The notes below the pieces were generated by a model that was not told the DNA's origin, ran no database searches, and was given only the letters and a program-made list of their open reading frames with translations. Position numbers and translations under genes: made by a program. Positions 25,769-33,493 of a stretch of 64,000 bases of DNA are shown one piece after another (within the stretch, counting starts at the first letter, position 1; each line of letters starts with the position of its first letter). The stretch lies in assembly GCA_963667005.1 (NCBI GenBank), contig OY762937.1, positions 3,720,001 through 3,784,000 of the forward strand. Reading direction: 5' to 3'. Source of the stretch: G963662605 sp963667005 (lineage in GTDB: Bacteria > Bacteroidota > Ignavibacteria > Ignavibacteriales > Ignavibacteriaceae).

Positions 25769-27022
25769 TTATTTTCCCAAGAAAAGTGGGCAAATATGCC
25801 GTTTATAGAGGTTTTCGCTCACATTTTTCGCTGTAATTTCGCTGTGTTTTTCCAGGGCGTCGGTATATTTTTTGCCCAATTCTGCTGCAATCTTAAAGCT
25901 GACATGTACCAACTGTCTGAAACTGAGGTTCAATTCCGGACAGGATTGTTCATGACGGAGAGCATTGACGAATTGTTCCGATGTCCATGAGTTCACTACT
26001 TCCGGTGTAGGAAGAGCCTTCATGTCGATATCAACAACTGTTGCATATGGAGCAGTTAGTTCCTCGATACGTGAAAAACTTTTTGCATAAATTTCTTTAG
26101 CTACCTCTAAACCGTCACCACCTGCTTCAGCAAGGCCGATGACTTCTTCAAGCCATGTTGTACCAGCTGTCTTTAAGTGCAAGCCGGCATTATGTTTTTT
26201 GATGATGTCGTGAATCGGTTTATAGAGTGAGAATTTATCACTTCCTGAGTGGACGCTCAACTTCAAGTTGTCAGGAATATTGGTAAATAATTTTACCGCG
26301 TATGCAATAACTGCAACGTCATCTTCAAATTCGACAACAAACTTGCTCAGATCACCGACATAATCAACGCCCTTATTAAAACGGCCTGTGAACTTAGGGG
26401 CAATTGTTTGAACCGGAACATTCTCTAATGAAAGGCCCAACAAAATGAAGAACATTTCTTCAGGTGTCTGCGGTTCTTCGTTTTCGTCAAGGCTGACTTC
26501 AGTAACAAAATTGTCAGCACCTTTTGCCGCTGCTACGTGCTGATAAATTTTCGAAGCTTCAACGATAGGTCCAAGATATTTCTTTGCGATATCCTCAATA
26601 ACCTCTTTCGTCACTTCAAATGATTTTGAAACGCCAGGAATTGCGAGTGTGCCGATAAACTTTGATGCTGCCGCAACAAAAGCATCAATCTTTTCCTGTG
26701 CAACAGGCTGACCGATGAAATCTGCTACGTCAATAGTATAAAAATTACAGTGTTCAATGAATTTGTCAACCGTCTTTAATCCGATATGGTCGGCATCAAG
26801 ATAATATGCATCCTTCCATCCCAACTCAGCAACTGCATTGTCTGCTTCGTTACGTGCATTGACAGGCATTGACCCGATAAGTGAATGCTCACGATTTGAT
26901 TTATTCCAAACAGGAACGACATTTGCGCCCTCTGCTTTTGCTTTAACAAGTGCCGATAACTGAGCAACGCCCTGATGCCCAAAACGGTCACCAATACCGA
27001 TAGAATATTTTTCTATACGCAT
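25769..27022 (-). CDS. uxaE: Tagaturonate/fructuronate epimerase (UxaE family)
   Basis: This 417-residue cytoplasmic enzyme resembles the metal-dependent UxaE epimerase known from Thermotoga, which converts D-tagaturonate to D-fructuronate and so joins the galacturonate and glucuronate pathways. Shared segments are GIGDRFGHQG (near 10), YLDADHIG (near 75), EVSLDENEEPQTPEE (near 178), GRFNKGVDYVGDLSKF (near 225) and SVHSGSDKFSLY followed by LHLKTAGTTWLE. The conserved Asp, His and Glu residues there are likely metal ligands. Its substrate is the product of UxaC (41436-42839), and its product is the substrate of the next gene. It is preceded by a terminator-like hairpin after lacI, so its transcript probably starts in the 118-bp gap at 27023-27140. 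Confidence 0.88.
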   Translation of the reverse strand: MRIEKYSIGIGDRFGHQGVAQLSALVKAKAEGANVVPVWNKSNREHSLIGSMPVNARNEADNAVAELGWKDAYYLDADHIGLKTVDKFIEHCNFYTIDVADFIGQPVAQEKIDAFVAAASKFIGTLAIPGVSKSFEVTKEVIEDIAKKYLGPIVEASKIYQHVAAAKGADNFVTEVSLDENEEPQTPEEMFFILLGLSLENVPVQTIAPKFTGRFNKGVDYVGDLSKFVVEFEDDVAVIAYAVKLFTNIPDNLKLSVHSGSDKFSLYKPIHDIIKKHNAGLHLKTAGTTWLEEVIGLAEAGGDGLEVAKEIYAKSFSRIEELTAPYATVVDIDMKALPTPEVVNSWTSEQFVNALRHEQSCPELNLSFRQLVHVSFKIAAELGKKYTDALEKHSEITAKNVSENLYKRHICPLFLGK

Positions 27023-27107
27023 AGTGAAATCCTTAAGATTATAATGTATACTAGTGATTGCTTATGAAGAAGTGCCCCGGAAAGAAAAGTGACCCCTGAA
27101 AAACTTT

Positions 27108-27128
27108 GGGGCATTCGGTGAATGCCCC
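27108..27128 (-). terminator. Hairpin downstream of the lacI-type gene
   Basis: GGGGCATTC and GAATGCCCC form a perfect 9-bp stem with a 3-nt loop, 12 bp after the regulator stop, followed on the minus strand by AAAGTTTTTC. It is probably a terminator separating lacI from uxaE. Confidence 0.75.
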
Positions 27129-27140
27129 GATGAAATTTAT

Positions 27141-28178
27141 TTAGACAATGAACTCTATTTTTGAATTCGGGTTGTGAACGAGAAGCTGTGTCTTTAAGCT
27201 GACTTCTTTCGGCTCAAATTCACGCGGATTGTTAATCTGATCAATCATCAAGCCCATTGCCGAACGGGCAAGTTCAGTAGTTGGCTGGTCAATGAAATTG
27301 AAAATTGACGGTAGATACCTGTTGAACGTATTTTTACCAAAGCAGGTAACTTCAATATCATCCGGAATTTTTAAGCCGAGTTCCATAGCCGCTGCATACA
27401 TACCCAGTGCAACCGGATAGGTAACCGCGAGTACGTACTGCGGAAGTTCACCTTTTTTGTAGATTTCCATGAATCCATCATATCCGTCTTCCTCACCAAA
27501 ACCGCCTTCGGTTATCCAGTTCGGATTAATCGGAATTCTATGATAACGCATTGCATCTACGAAACCTTCGTAACGTGAATGGCCGATATTCAAGTGATGG
27601 TAACCGCCGAGTAATGCAATTTTGGTATATCCTCTACGGACAGCATAATCAACGGCAGAAAAAGCTCCACCCTTGTCATCAACAATTATTTTCGAAACAT
27701 TGGCAATTCCGGGAGCCCTATCTATAAAGATAAGAGGAACACCCAGATTCATAACTTTATCAAAAACCGCCAAATCCTGCGTTTCTTGAGTAACTGAAAC
27801 GATTAAGCCGTCAACCCGCATAGATAAGAGAGACAAAATATGTTTTCTTTCTCTTTCGGCAGACTCTTGCGAAACAGTTAAAACGATTTCGTAATTATTC
27901 TCAAACGCCGCATCATATATGGCTTCAATTACAGAAGCAAAAAAGATGTGCGCGATTTTAGGCACAACCAAGCCTATAGTATTTGATCTTCTCGAGGACA
28001 AATTCCTTGCCATAAAGTTAGGCATGTAGCCCATTTTTTCAGCAAGCTCTTTAACCTTTTGGGTTGTTTCGGAAGAAATGTCAGGGTGATTCCTTAAAGC
28101 TTTCGATACAGTAACTGTAGAAACCTTAAGTTTTTTCGCCAAATCTTCAAGTTTTACAGGACGAAACCGGCTATTCAT
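27141..28178 (-). CDS. LacI-family transcriptional regulator
   Basis: This 345-residue regulator has an N-terminal LacI helix-turn-helix (LEDLAKKLKVSTVTVSKALR, about 11-30), a hinge near SRRSNTIGLVVP, and a periplasmic-binding-protein-like ligand domain (about 65-340). It sits between kduI and uxaE, transcribed in the same direction, so it is likely to control the uronate/pectin genes in response to a pathway intermediate. The 95-bp stretch upstream holds palindromes ACTTTATAAAGT and TATCAT-TTACTT-ATGATA that may be its own operator. The effector is not predictable. Confidence 0.92.
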   Translation of the reverse strand: MNSRFRPVKLEDLAKKLKVSTVTVSKALRNHPDISSETTQKVKELAEKMGYMPNFMARNLSSRRSNTIGLVVPKIAHIFFASVIEAIYDAAFENNYEIVLTVSQESAERERKHILSLLSMRVDGLIVSVTQETQDLAVFDKVMNLGVPLIFIDRAPGIANVSKIIVDDKGGAFSAVDYAVRRGYTKIALLGGYHHLNIGHSRYEGFVDAMRYHRIPINPNWITEGGFGEEDGYDGFMEIYKKGELPQYVLAVTYPVALGMYAAAMELGLKIPDDIEVTCFGKNTFNRYLPSIFNFIDQPTTELARSAMGLMIDQINNPREFEPKEVSLKTQLLVHNPNSKIEFIV

Positions 28179-28208
28179 TGTATATCCATATGTTAAAAAT
28201 AATTAATT

Positions 28209-28258
28209 ACTTTATAAAGTTATAATATACGGAAAAAATATATCATTTACTTATGATA
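28209..28258. promoter_or_regulatory. Palindromes upstream of the lacI-type gene
   Basis: A perfect 12-bp palindrome ACTTTATAAAGT (28209-28220) and an inverted repeat TATCAT-N6-ATGATA (28241-28258) lie within the 95 bp between kduI and lacI. LacI-family proteins bind such dyads. The second overlaps a TATCATTTACTT motif that recurs near uxuB. Confidence 0.45.
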
Positions 28259-28273
28259 AAGTCATCATTTAAG

Positions 28274-29104
28274 CTACTTTAATTCCTGCAAGTCAATTCC
28301 GTCCATATCACCAAACTCCTGATTCTCTCCACCCATTGCCCAAACAAAGGTATAATTCTTTGTCCCGGCCGCGGAATGAAGAGAGTAGCTTGGTGAAACA
28401 ACTGCCTGTTCGTTTCTTATTATCAAATGACGGGTTTCTGTCGGTTCACCCATCAAGTGCACGACAAATTGATCATCCAAGTCGAAGTACATATATACTT
28501 CGCTGCGTCTTGGATGAGTATGTGCCGGCATAGTATTCCAGATACTGCCCGGTGCAAGTTCCGTCATGCCCATAACAATCTGGCATGTAGGTAGGATTTG
28601 TGGAGCAATATATCTGCGAAGAACCCGGACGTTTGCTTCGTCTTGAGTTCCTAATTCAGCCTTATACGCTTCATCACGGGTAACCTTGCGTGTCGGGTAA
28701 GCCGTGTGGGCAGGATAGCTGACCAAATAAAATTTTGCCGGATTCTTAACATCCGCGCTTGAAAATTTTATTGTCTTAACACCTCTGCCAATATACAGCA
28801 TATCTTTGCGAAGCAGTTCATATGTAGTATCGTCAACGACAACACTTCCGGTTCCGCCGATGTTTACAACACCGACTTCTCTTCTTTCACAAAAATATTC
28901 TGAAGCTGTTTCCTGCTTTGTTCCGACTAATGATAATTCTTTATCTGTAGGAACCGCAGAGCCGATAATACCGCGGTCAACATCTGTATACAGTACTTCC
29001 AATTCACCGGCTTTAAATAGTTTATCTAATAAAAAATGCTTACGTAAATCAGCAGTACCCATCGTTTTATAACTTATCGGGTCTGGTATATACATACGTT
29101 CCAT
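28274..29104 (-). CDS. kduI: 5-dehydro-4-deoxy-D-glucuronate isomerase
   Basis: This 276-residue cytoplasmic cupin-type zinc isomerase converts 5-keto-4-deoxyuronate, the product from unsaturated uronates, to 3-deoxy-D-glycero-2,5-hexodiulosonate. The KduI metal pattern MPAHTHPRRSEVYMYF (two His and Glu) and the later YSLHSAAGT (fourth ligand His) are present, and length matches KduI (about 278). It starts 4 bp after the KDPG aldolase gene, so they form one operon. The next enzyme, KduD, is not found in this window. Confidence 0.95.
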   Translation of the reverse strand: MERMYIPDPISYKTMGTADLRKHFLLDKLFKAGELEVLYTDVDRGIIGSAVPTDKELSLVGTKQETASEYFCERREVGVVNIGGTGSVVVDDTTYELLRKDMLYIGRGVKTIKFSSADVKNPAKFYLVSYPAHTAYPTRKVTRDEAYKAELGTQDEANVRVLRRYIAPQILPTCQIVMGMTELAPGSIWNTMPAHTHPRRSEVYMYFDLDDQFVVHLMGEPTETRHLIIRNEQAVVSPSYSLHSAAGTKNYTFVWAMGGENQEFGDMDGIDLQELK

Positions 29105-29108
29105 TGTC

Positions 29109-29765
29109 TTAGCCTTTCAAAGCGTTCTTTGCATTTTTGAAGTTTGTAGTGAGAGTCAGAGCTCTTTCAGTGAGTGCATCCCAGTTTTCTTCAGCGATTG
29201 CTTTTTTGTCAAGCAAATCTCCGCCAATAGCAACAGTCAACGCACCTGCGTTAACCCACTCGTGAACGTTAGTAATTGAAACACCGCCGGTAGGCATCAG
29301 TTTCAAATATGGGAACGGAGCTAACAGATCTTTGAAGTAACGCGGACCCAACGTTGTTGCAGGGAACACTTTAATAATGTCTCCACCAGCCTTCCAGCCT
29401 GCAATAACTTCAGTAGGAGTATAGCAGCCAGGCATACAAGGAATATCCAGCTCTTTGCAAGTAGCAATAACTTCCGGATTCATAATCGGGCTTACAACAA
29501 ATTGTGCACCGGCTTCGATAACTGCTTTAGCATCTTCTTTTGTTAAAACCGTACCAGCTCCGATGATTGAATCGCCGCTGTTTGTTTTAACCAATTCGCG
29601 AATAATTTCAACTGCATTCGGAACTGTCATTGTAATTTCAATATTTTTTACTCCGCCCTTACTGACGGCTTCGATAACTTTCATTAATTTTTTGCTGTCG
29701 GTCATTCTGATAACCGCGAACACACCATTATCAACTAATTTTTGTAATGTTTCAGCTTTGCTCAT
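29109..29765 (-). CDS. kdgA: 2-keto-3-deoxy-6-phosphogluconate aldolase
   Basis: This 218-residue class I aldolase splits KDPG into pyruvate and glyceraldehyde 3-phosphate. NIEITMTVP (E43), IIGAGTVLTKEDA, PGCYTPTEV and GGDIIKVFPA (Schiff-base K132) are the family motifs. It heads a two-gene operon with kduI, 4 bp apart. KDPG would need a KDG kinase, and no PfkB-type kinase is present in the window. It could also act on 2-keto-3-deoxy-6-phosphogalactonate, as some homologs do. A repeat element lies in the upstream gap. Confidence 0.92.
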   Translation of the reverse strand: MSKAETLQKLVDNGVFAVIRMTDSKKLMKVIEAVSKGGVKNIEITMTVPNAVEIIRELVKTNSGDSIIGAGTVLTKEDAKAVIEAGAQFVVSPIMNPEVIATCKELDIPCMPGCYTPTEVIAGWKAGGDIIKVFPATTLGPRYFKDLLAPFPYLKLMPTGGVSITNVHEWVNAGALTVAIGGDLLDKKAIAEENWDALTERALTLTTNFKNAKNALKG

Positions 29766-29843
29766 AGTATCTATCTTCTCTTTCTTTATGATATTTTTAT
29801 TTAGAGTTCTTATATAAATAGCTAATCATCTATAAGGAAGAAT

Positions 29844-29999
29844 CATTAACACGGCGTTTGCACATCATCCTGCGGATAACGCCGTGAAGACAAGACCTCC
29901 GAGATTGCCGGACTTCAGTCCAACTCTCACTCTGATATTGGGCTAAAGCCCAAGGACAAAAGGGCATTATATCCACGGCGCTGAAGCACCGCGTTAATG
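29844..29999. repeat. MITE/REP-like composite palindromic element with CATTAAC ends
   Basis: It starts CATTAACACGGCG and ends GCGTTAATG, with inner palindromes such as GGGCTAAAGCCC and GGACTTCAGTCC-like arms and an outer ACGGCG/CGCCGT pair. It is a relative of the element at 13169-13306. It lies between kdgA and the GH105 gene. Confidence 0.7.
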
Positions 30000-30044
30000 T
30001 CTATTATATTCTCTTATGTACGGTTCAACTGTAGTATGGACGTA

Positions 30045-31967
30045 TTATTTCCCTACGACTTTACCTTTAGCCAAGAGCCATTCTATCAAATTCTTACCGG
30101 CTTTATTGTTTTCAAAACCCGTGGTCAGTTTTCTGGTATCCCAGTATTCATTATATACCCAGGGATCGCCTAAAGCAAAAACATAACCCTTGCCAAACTG
30201 TTCACCGGCCATTATCAATTTGCCGTTTTCAACTAATATTGAATCCACTTTAGCAGTTGCGCTAATAGTGGAAATTTCTTTCAAATATATTTTCTTCACA
30301 CCGTCGAAAATCGGATGACGCGGAAGATTTTTCGAAGCACCCTGCTCAAAATTATTTCCTTGCACCTTGTGCAGACTGTTTCCATCAAACTTTAATCCAA
30401 AGGCAGCCATGAGTTCATTTAAGTGCTTAAATTCACAATTTGCGCTGTCATTTGCCAGGACACAAAGAACTCCTCCTTTGCTTACCCAATCTTTTATAAC
30501 CGTTATCGATTTAGCATCAATATAATTCGGTTCTTTTGTTTCTGCAGGAGTGTCAGGATCTACTATAATATATACACTGCTGCTGTCTAAAGACTTTTTC
30601 GTTGGAGCGGTATAAATTGTCTTTAACCCGGCACCCACTCTCTGAATGCATTTACCCAACTCGGAAAAGCCTGAAAAAGCCGTATCATCCCAAACATAAT
30701 GGTAACGGACTCCGTTTTTCCACTCATTATTGAAGTAGTTATCAAGAGCCACAACCTTGCCTTTTGCTTCTGAGGCCGACTCTAATTCCAAAGCGGCTAA
30801 AATAAGAGGGCCATAGCCTTTCATATCGTTAACGCGAATCGGTTCACTCAGGTAGTAAGCTACACTTCCGTCACGATAAGGATTTCCGCCTAATCCGGAA
30901 ACCTTTACGGTGTTTTTCAGATTCAACACGCCAGCCGGTTTTTGAAATATAAAATTTTTCTGAATAGATGCAAATGATTCCTGAGCCGCTATTAAATAAT
31001 CTTGACTCAAATAGCCCTCATTATACCCTTTTGCGTATGCATAAATGTACATGAGCGAACCCGATGTCTCAATATAATTGCCCTTTTCGGCAGGTTTATC
31101 GAGTACCTGAAACCATAATTTTGTCTTGTCGTCCCTAACCTGCAAAAGACTTTTAGAGAGATCCTGTAAGATTTTAACTAAATCTTTCTTGCCGGGATTA
31201 CGATCCGGAATGATTTCCAAGACATCGGTCAGCGCCATCATATACCAGCCGATTGACCGGCTCCAGAAATTAGGAGATGTACCGGTTTCAGAATTCGCCC
31301 ATTTCTGTGTTTTGCTTTCGTCCCAGCCATGATATAATAAACCGGTCTTAGGGTCTTTAGCATGCTGCGCGATAAGTTTGAATTGTTTTATAACATCATT
31401 CATCGCATCAGCGTCGTTGAACATCTCTGCATACGTGGCATAAAATGGTTCAGCCATATACAGGCCGTCAAGCCACATTTGCGAAGGATAAATTTTCTTA
31501 TGCCAGAAGCCCCCTTCTTTGGTTCGGGGATGTTTAGCTAATTGTCCCCTCAGTAATTCTGCTGCCTTTTTATATTTGTCCTCACCATCAAGTGCATAAA
31601 ATCGCAGGGCGGCTTTGCCGGGAGTGATATTGTCGAGATTATATTCATCCTGCGAGTAGGTTTTTATATTCCCGTTACTCTCGATGTAATAATCCAAATT
31701 TCTTTTAGCATAATCGTAAATGGCAAGATCGTGAGTTTTCTGAAACACTCTAAACAGGGCTTCGATCATGAGTCCTTGCTCATAATTCCATTTCCGGCTC
31801 TTTGCTTCATCTTTATAAATTATCGAATCAGGGTAAAGTTTGATAAAACTTTGTGCTGCCTGTACAGAATAATTTTTTGCCGTAGTTTTTGGTCCCGCAA
31901 TCGCGGAAGCTGCCAGCAGACAGACCAACACCCCACAAACAGAAAGAATATGCAATTTTTTAGTCAT
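30045..31967 (-). CDS. Secreted GH105 unsaturated rhamnogalacturonyl/galacturonyl hydrolase with C-terminal DUF4350-like domain
   Basis: This 640-residue exported protein has a signal peptide (MTKKLHILSVCGVLVCLLAASAIA). Residues ~45-395 form the (alpha/alpha)6 barrel of GH105 (YteR-like), with MWLDGLYMAEPFYA, SRSIGWYMMAL and YRDGSVAYYL. It would remove the unsaturated uronic acid from the end of pectin fragments. Residues ~425-640 are a second domain with a VYIIVDPDTP strand and WVSKGGVLCVLAND, resembling the DUF4350/GATase-like domain found in some Bacteroidota pectin enzymes; its role is unknown. It follows the GH28 lipoprotein gene by 23 bp, so they are probably co-transcribed. Its product would feed KdgF/KduI. 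Confidence 0.9.
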   Translation of the reverse strand: MTKKLHILSVCGVLVCLLAASAIAGPKTTAKNYSVQAAQSFIKLYPDSIIYKDEAKSRKWNYEQGLMIEALFRVFQKTHDLAIYDYAKRNLDYYIESNGNIKTYSQDEYNLDNITPGKAALRFYALDGEDKYKKAAELLRGQLAKHPRTKEGGFWHKKIYPSQMWLDGLYMAEPFYATYAEMFNDADAMNDVIKQFKLIAQHAKDPKTGLLYHGWDESKTQKWANSETGTSPNFWSRSIGWYMMALTDVLEIIPDRNPGKKDLVKILQDLSKSLLQVRDDKTKLWFQVLDKPAEKGNYIETSGSLMYIYAYAKGYNEGYLSQDYLIAAQESFASIQKNFIFQKPAGVLNLKNTVKVSGLGGNPYRDGSVAYYLSEPIRVNDMKGYGPLILAALELESASEAKGKVVALDNYFNNEWKNGVRYHYVWDDTAFSGFSELGKCIQRVGAGLKTIYTAPTKKSLDSSSVYIIVDPDTPAETKEPNYIDAKSITVIKDWVSKGGVLCVLANDSANCEFKHLNELMAAFGLKFDGNSLHKVQGNNFEQGASKNLPRHPIFDGVKKIYLKEISTISATAKVDSILVENGKLIMAGEQFGKGYVFALGDPWVYNEYWDTRKLTTGFENNKAGKNLIEWLLAKGKVVGK

Positions 31968-31990
31968 AAATCCGGAGTTCCAAAAATTTA

Positions 31991-33394
31991 TTATTTGCTA
32001 TCTACTAACTTACCGTTAATAATAACATTCTTCAATTCTAATCCTGTCACATGCTCAATAATATTTTCGCCTGTCGCATTCGTAAACACGCAATTCGAGA
32101 GGTGTATATTCTGAATTGGTGAACGTTGATAGCCCTTAAGCCATAAAACATGGGGGCATGTTTTGCATACCATGTTTTCAACATACACATTTTTCACGGT
32201 TGGAGGAAAATCCCCTTTATCGCCTTCTTCGTAATTAAAATCAACAAGAACTGCAGCTTCAGCTACCTGTCCAACAGAAATATTCCGGCAATAAACATTT
32301 TCAACAACACCGCCGCGAACAGAATTTGTTTTTATACGTAATGCTCGGTCAAGCATAGGACTGTCCATCGAGCAATTTTCTGCAAATACGTTTCGAACGC
32401 TTCCGGAAATCTCGCTGCCGATAACAACTCCGCCGTGACCATCTTTCATTGTACAATTTCGAATGATCAAATTTTCACAAGGAACGTTAACTCTTCTGCC
32501 GTCTGTATTACGCCCTGATTTGATCGCGATACAATCATCACCGGTATTAAAGGAGCATCCTTCAATTAAAACATCTTTTGACGATTCAGGATCACAACCA
32601 TCATTGTTTGGGCCAAGTCCCTCAATCGCCACATTCTTAATGGTAAAGTTTTCGCAAAGGACTGGATTATGAAACCACATAGGTGAATTTTTAAAAGTAA
32701 CACCTTCAACCAAAATGTTTTTGCATTTATACGGCTGAAAAAAGTTTGGACGCAGATAAGAACCATCTCCCAAAACTCTTTGTTCCGGGGGAATGTTCTT
32801 CTCAGCCATTTCCAATAATTTTTTTCTGGCCGGTTTTTGAGAAGGCATACCATCCTTCCATCCATAAACATCTTTGCCGCACCAGCTCCACCAATTAGCA
32901 TTACTTCCCTGCCCGTCTAAAACGCCTTCTCCGGTGATTGCAATATTCTCAACACCGTAAGCATAAATTAATGCTGAATAACTCATGCACTCAACACCTT
33001 CCCAGCGTGTGAAAACAACCGGGAGGTACTTGCTTTTATCCGTGCTAAATTTCACTACGGCGCTCTTGACAATGTGCAGGTTAACATTGCTCTGCAAATG
33101 AATTGCACCAGTTAGAAATGTCCCTTCGGGAACTACTACCCGGCCGCCTCCGTTTTTCGAACATTCGCTTACTGCGTCCTTAAATGCTTGTGTACAGTCA
33201 GTTACGCCATCTCCAATCGCACCAAATTTTGTAACGAGGTAGTCTTTATCGGCGAACGTAGGAGGAATAATACGCTTTTGAATATCCGCGCACATATCCC
33301 AACCGGTATGCTGCTCCGGAATCTGGGCTGTTGTTGAGCAAGCGAGATTGAAAACAACGACAAATAAAACTAAAAATGATTGAATATACTTCAT
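31991..33394 (-). CDS. GH28 polygalacturonase-type lipoprotein
   Basis: This 467-residue GH28 enzyme has a lipoprotein signal (FNLAC, lipidated Cys about residue 20), so it is probably membrane-anchored, perhaps on the cell surface. The classic motifs are intact: NNDGCDPESS, TGDDCIAIKSG, DGHGGVVIGSE and RALRIKTN. The ATG at 33394 is chosen over a TTG three codons upstream. It is more canonical than the GH28 at 8917 and probably acts on galacturonan oligomers next to uptake systems. It is upstream of GH105 by 23 bp and downstream of the outer-membrane gene cluster. Confidence 0.93.
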   Translation of the reverse strand: MKYIQSFLVLFVVVFNLACSTTAQIPEQHTGWDMCADIQKRIIPPTFADKDYLVTKFGAIGDGVTDCTQAFKDAVSECSKNGGGRVVVPEGTFLTGAIHLQSNVNLHIVKSAVVKFSTDKSKYLPVVFTRWEGVECMSYSALIYAYGVENIAITGEGVLDGQGSNANWWSWCGKDVYGWKDGMPSQKPARKKLLEMAEKNIPPEQRVLGDGSYLRPNFFQPYKCKNILVEGVTFKNSPMWFHNPVLCENFTIKNVAIEGLGPNNDGCDPESSKDVLIEGCSFNTGDDCIAIKSGRNTDGRRVNVPCENLIIRNCTMKDGHGGVVIGSEISGSVRNVFAENCSMDSPMLDRALRIKTNSVRGGVVENVYCRNISVGQVAEAAVLVDFNYEEGDKGDFPPTVKNVYVENMVCKTCPHVLWLKGYQRSPIQNIHLSNCVFTNATGENIIEHVTGLELKNVIINGKLVDSK

Positions 33395-33450
33395 AGTAAT
33401 CAATGGGTCTATTTTAAAGGGATGTTTTATGTGGGGACGGATAAAAAACT

Positions 33451-33479
33451 ATGAGGCTGTCCCAGGAGAACAGCCTCAT
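33451..33479 (-). terminator. Terminator-like hairpin after the outer-membrane gene cluster
   Basis: ATGAGGCTGT / ACAGCCTCAT (10-bp perfect stem, 9-nt loop) lies 14 bp past the stop codon at 33494. Only a weak T-run follows on the minus strand (AGTTTTTTATC). Confidence 0.75.
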
Positions 33480-33493
33480 TTATATCTCAGAAA

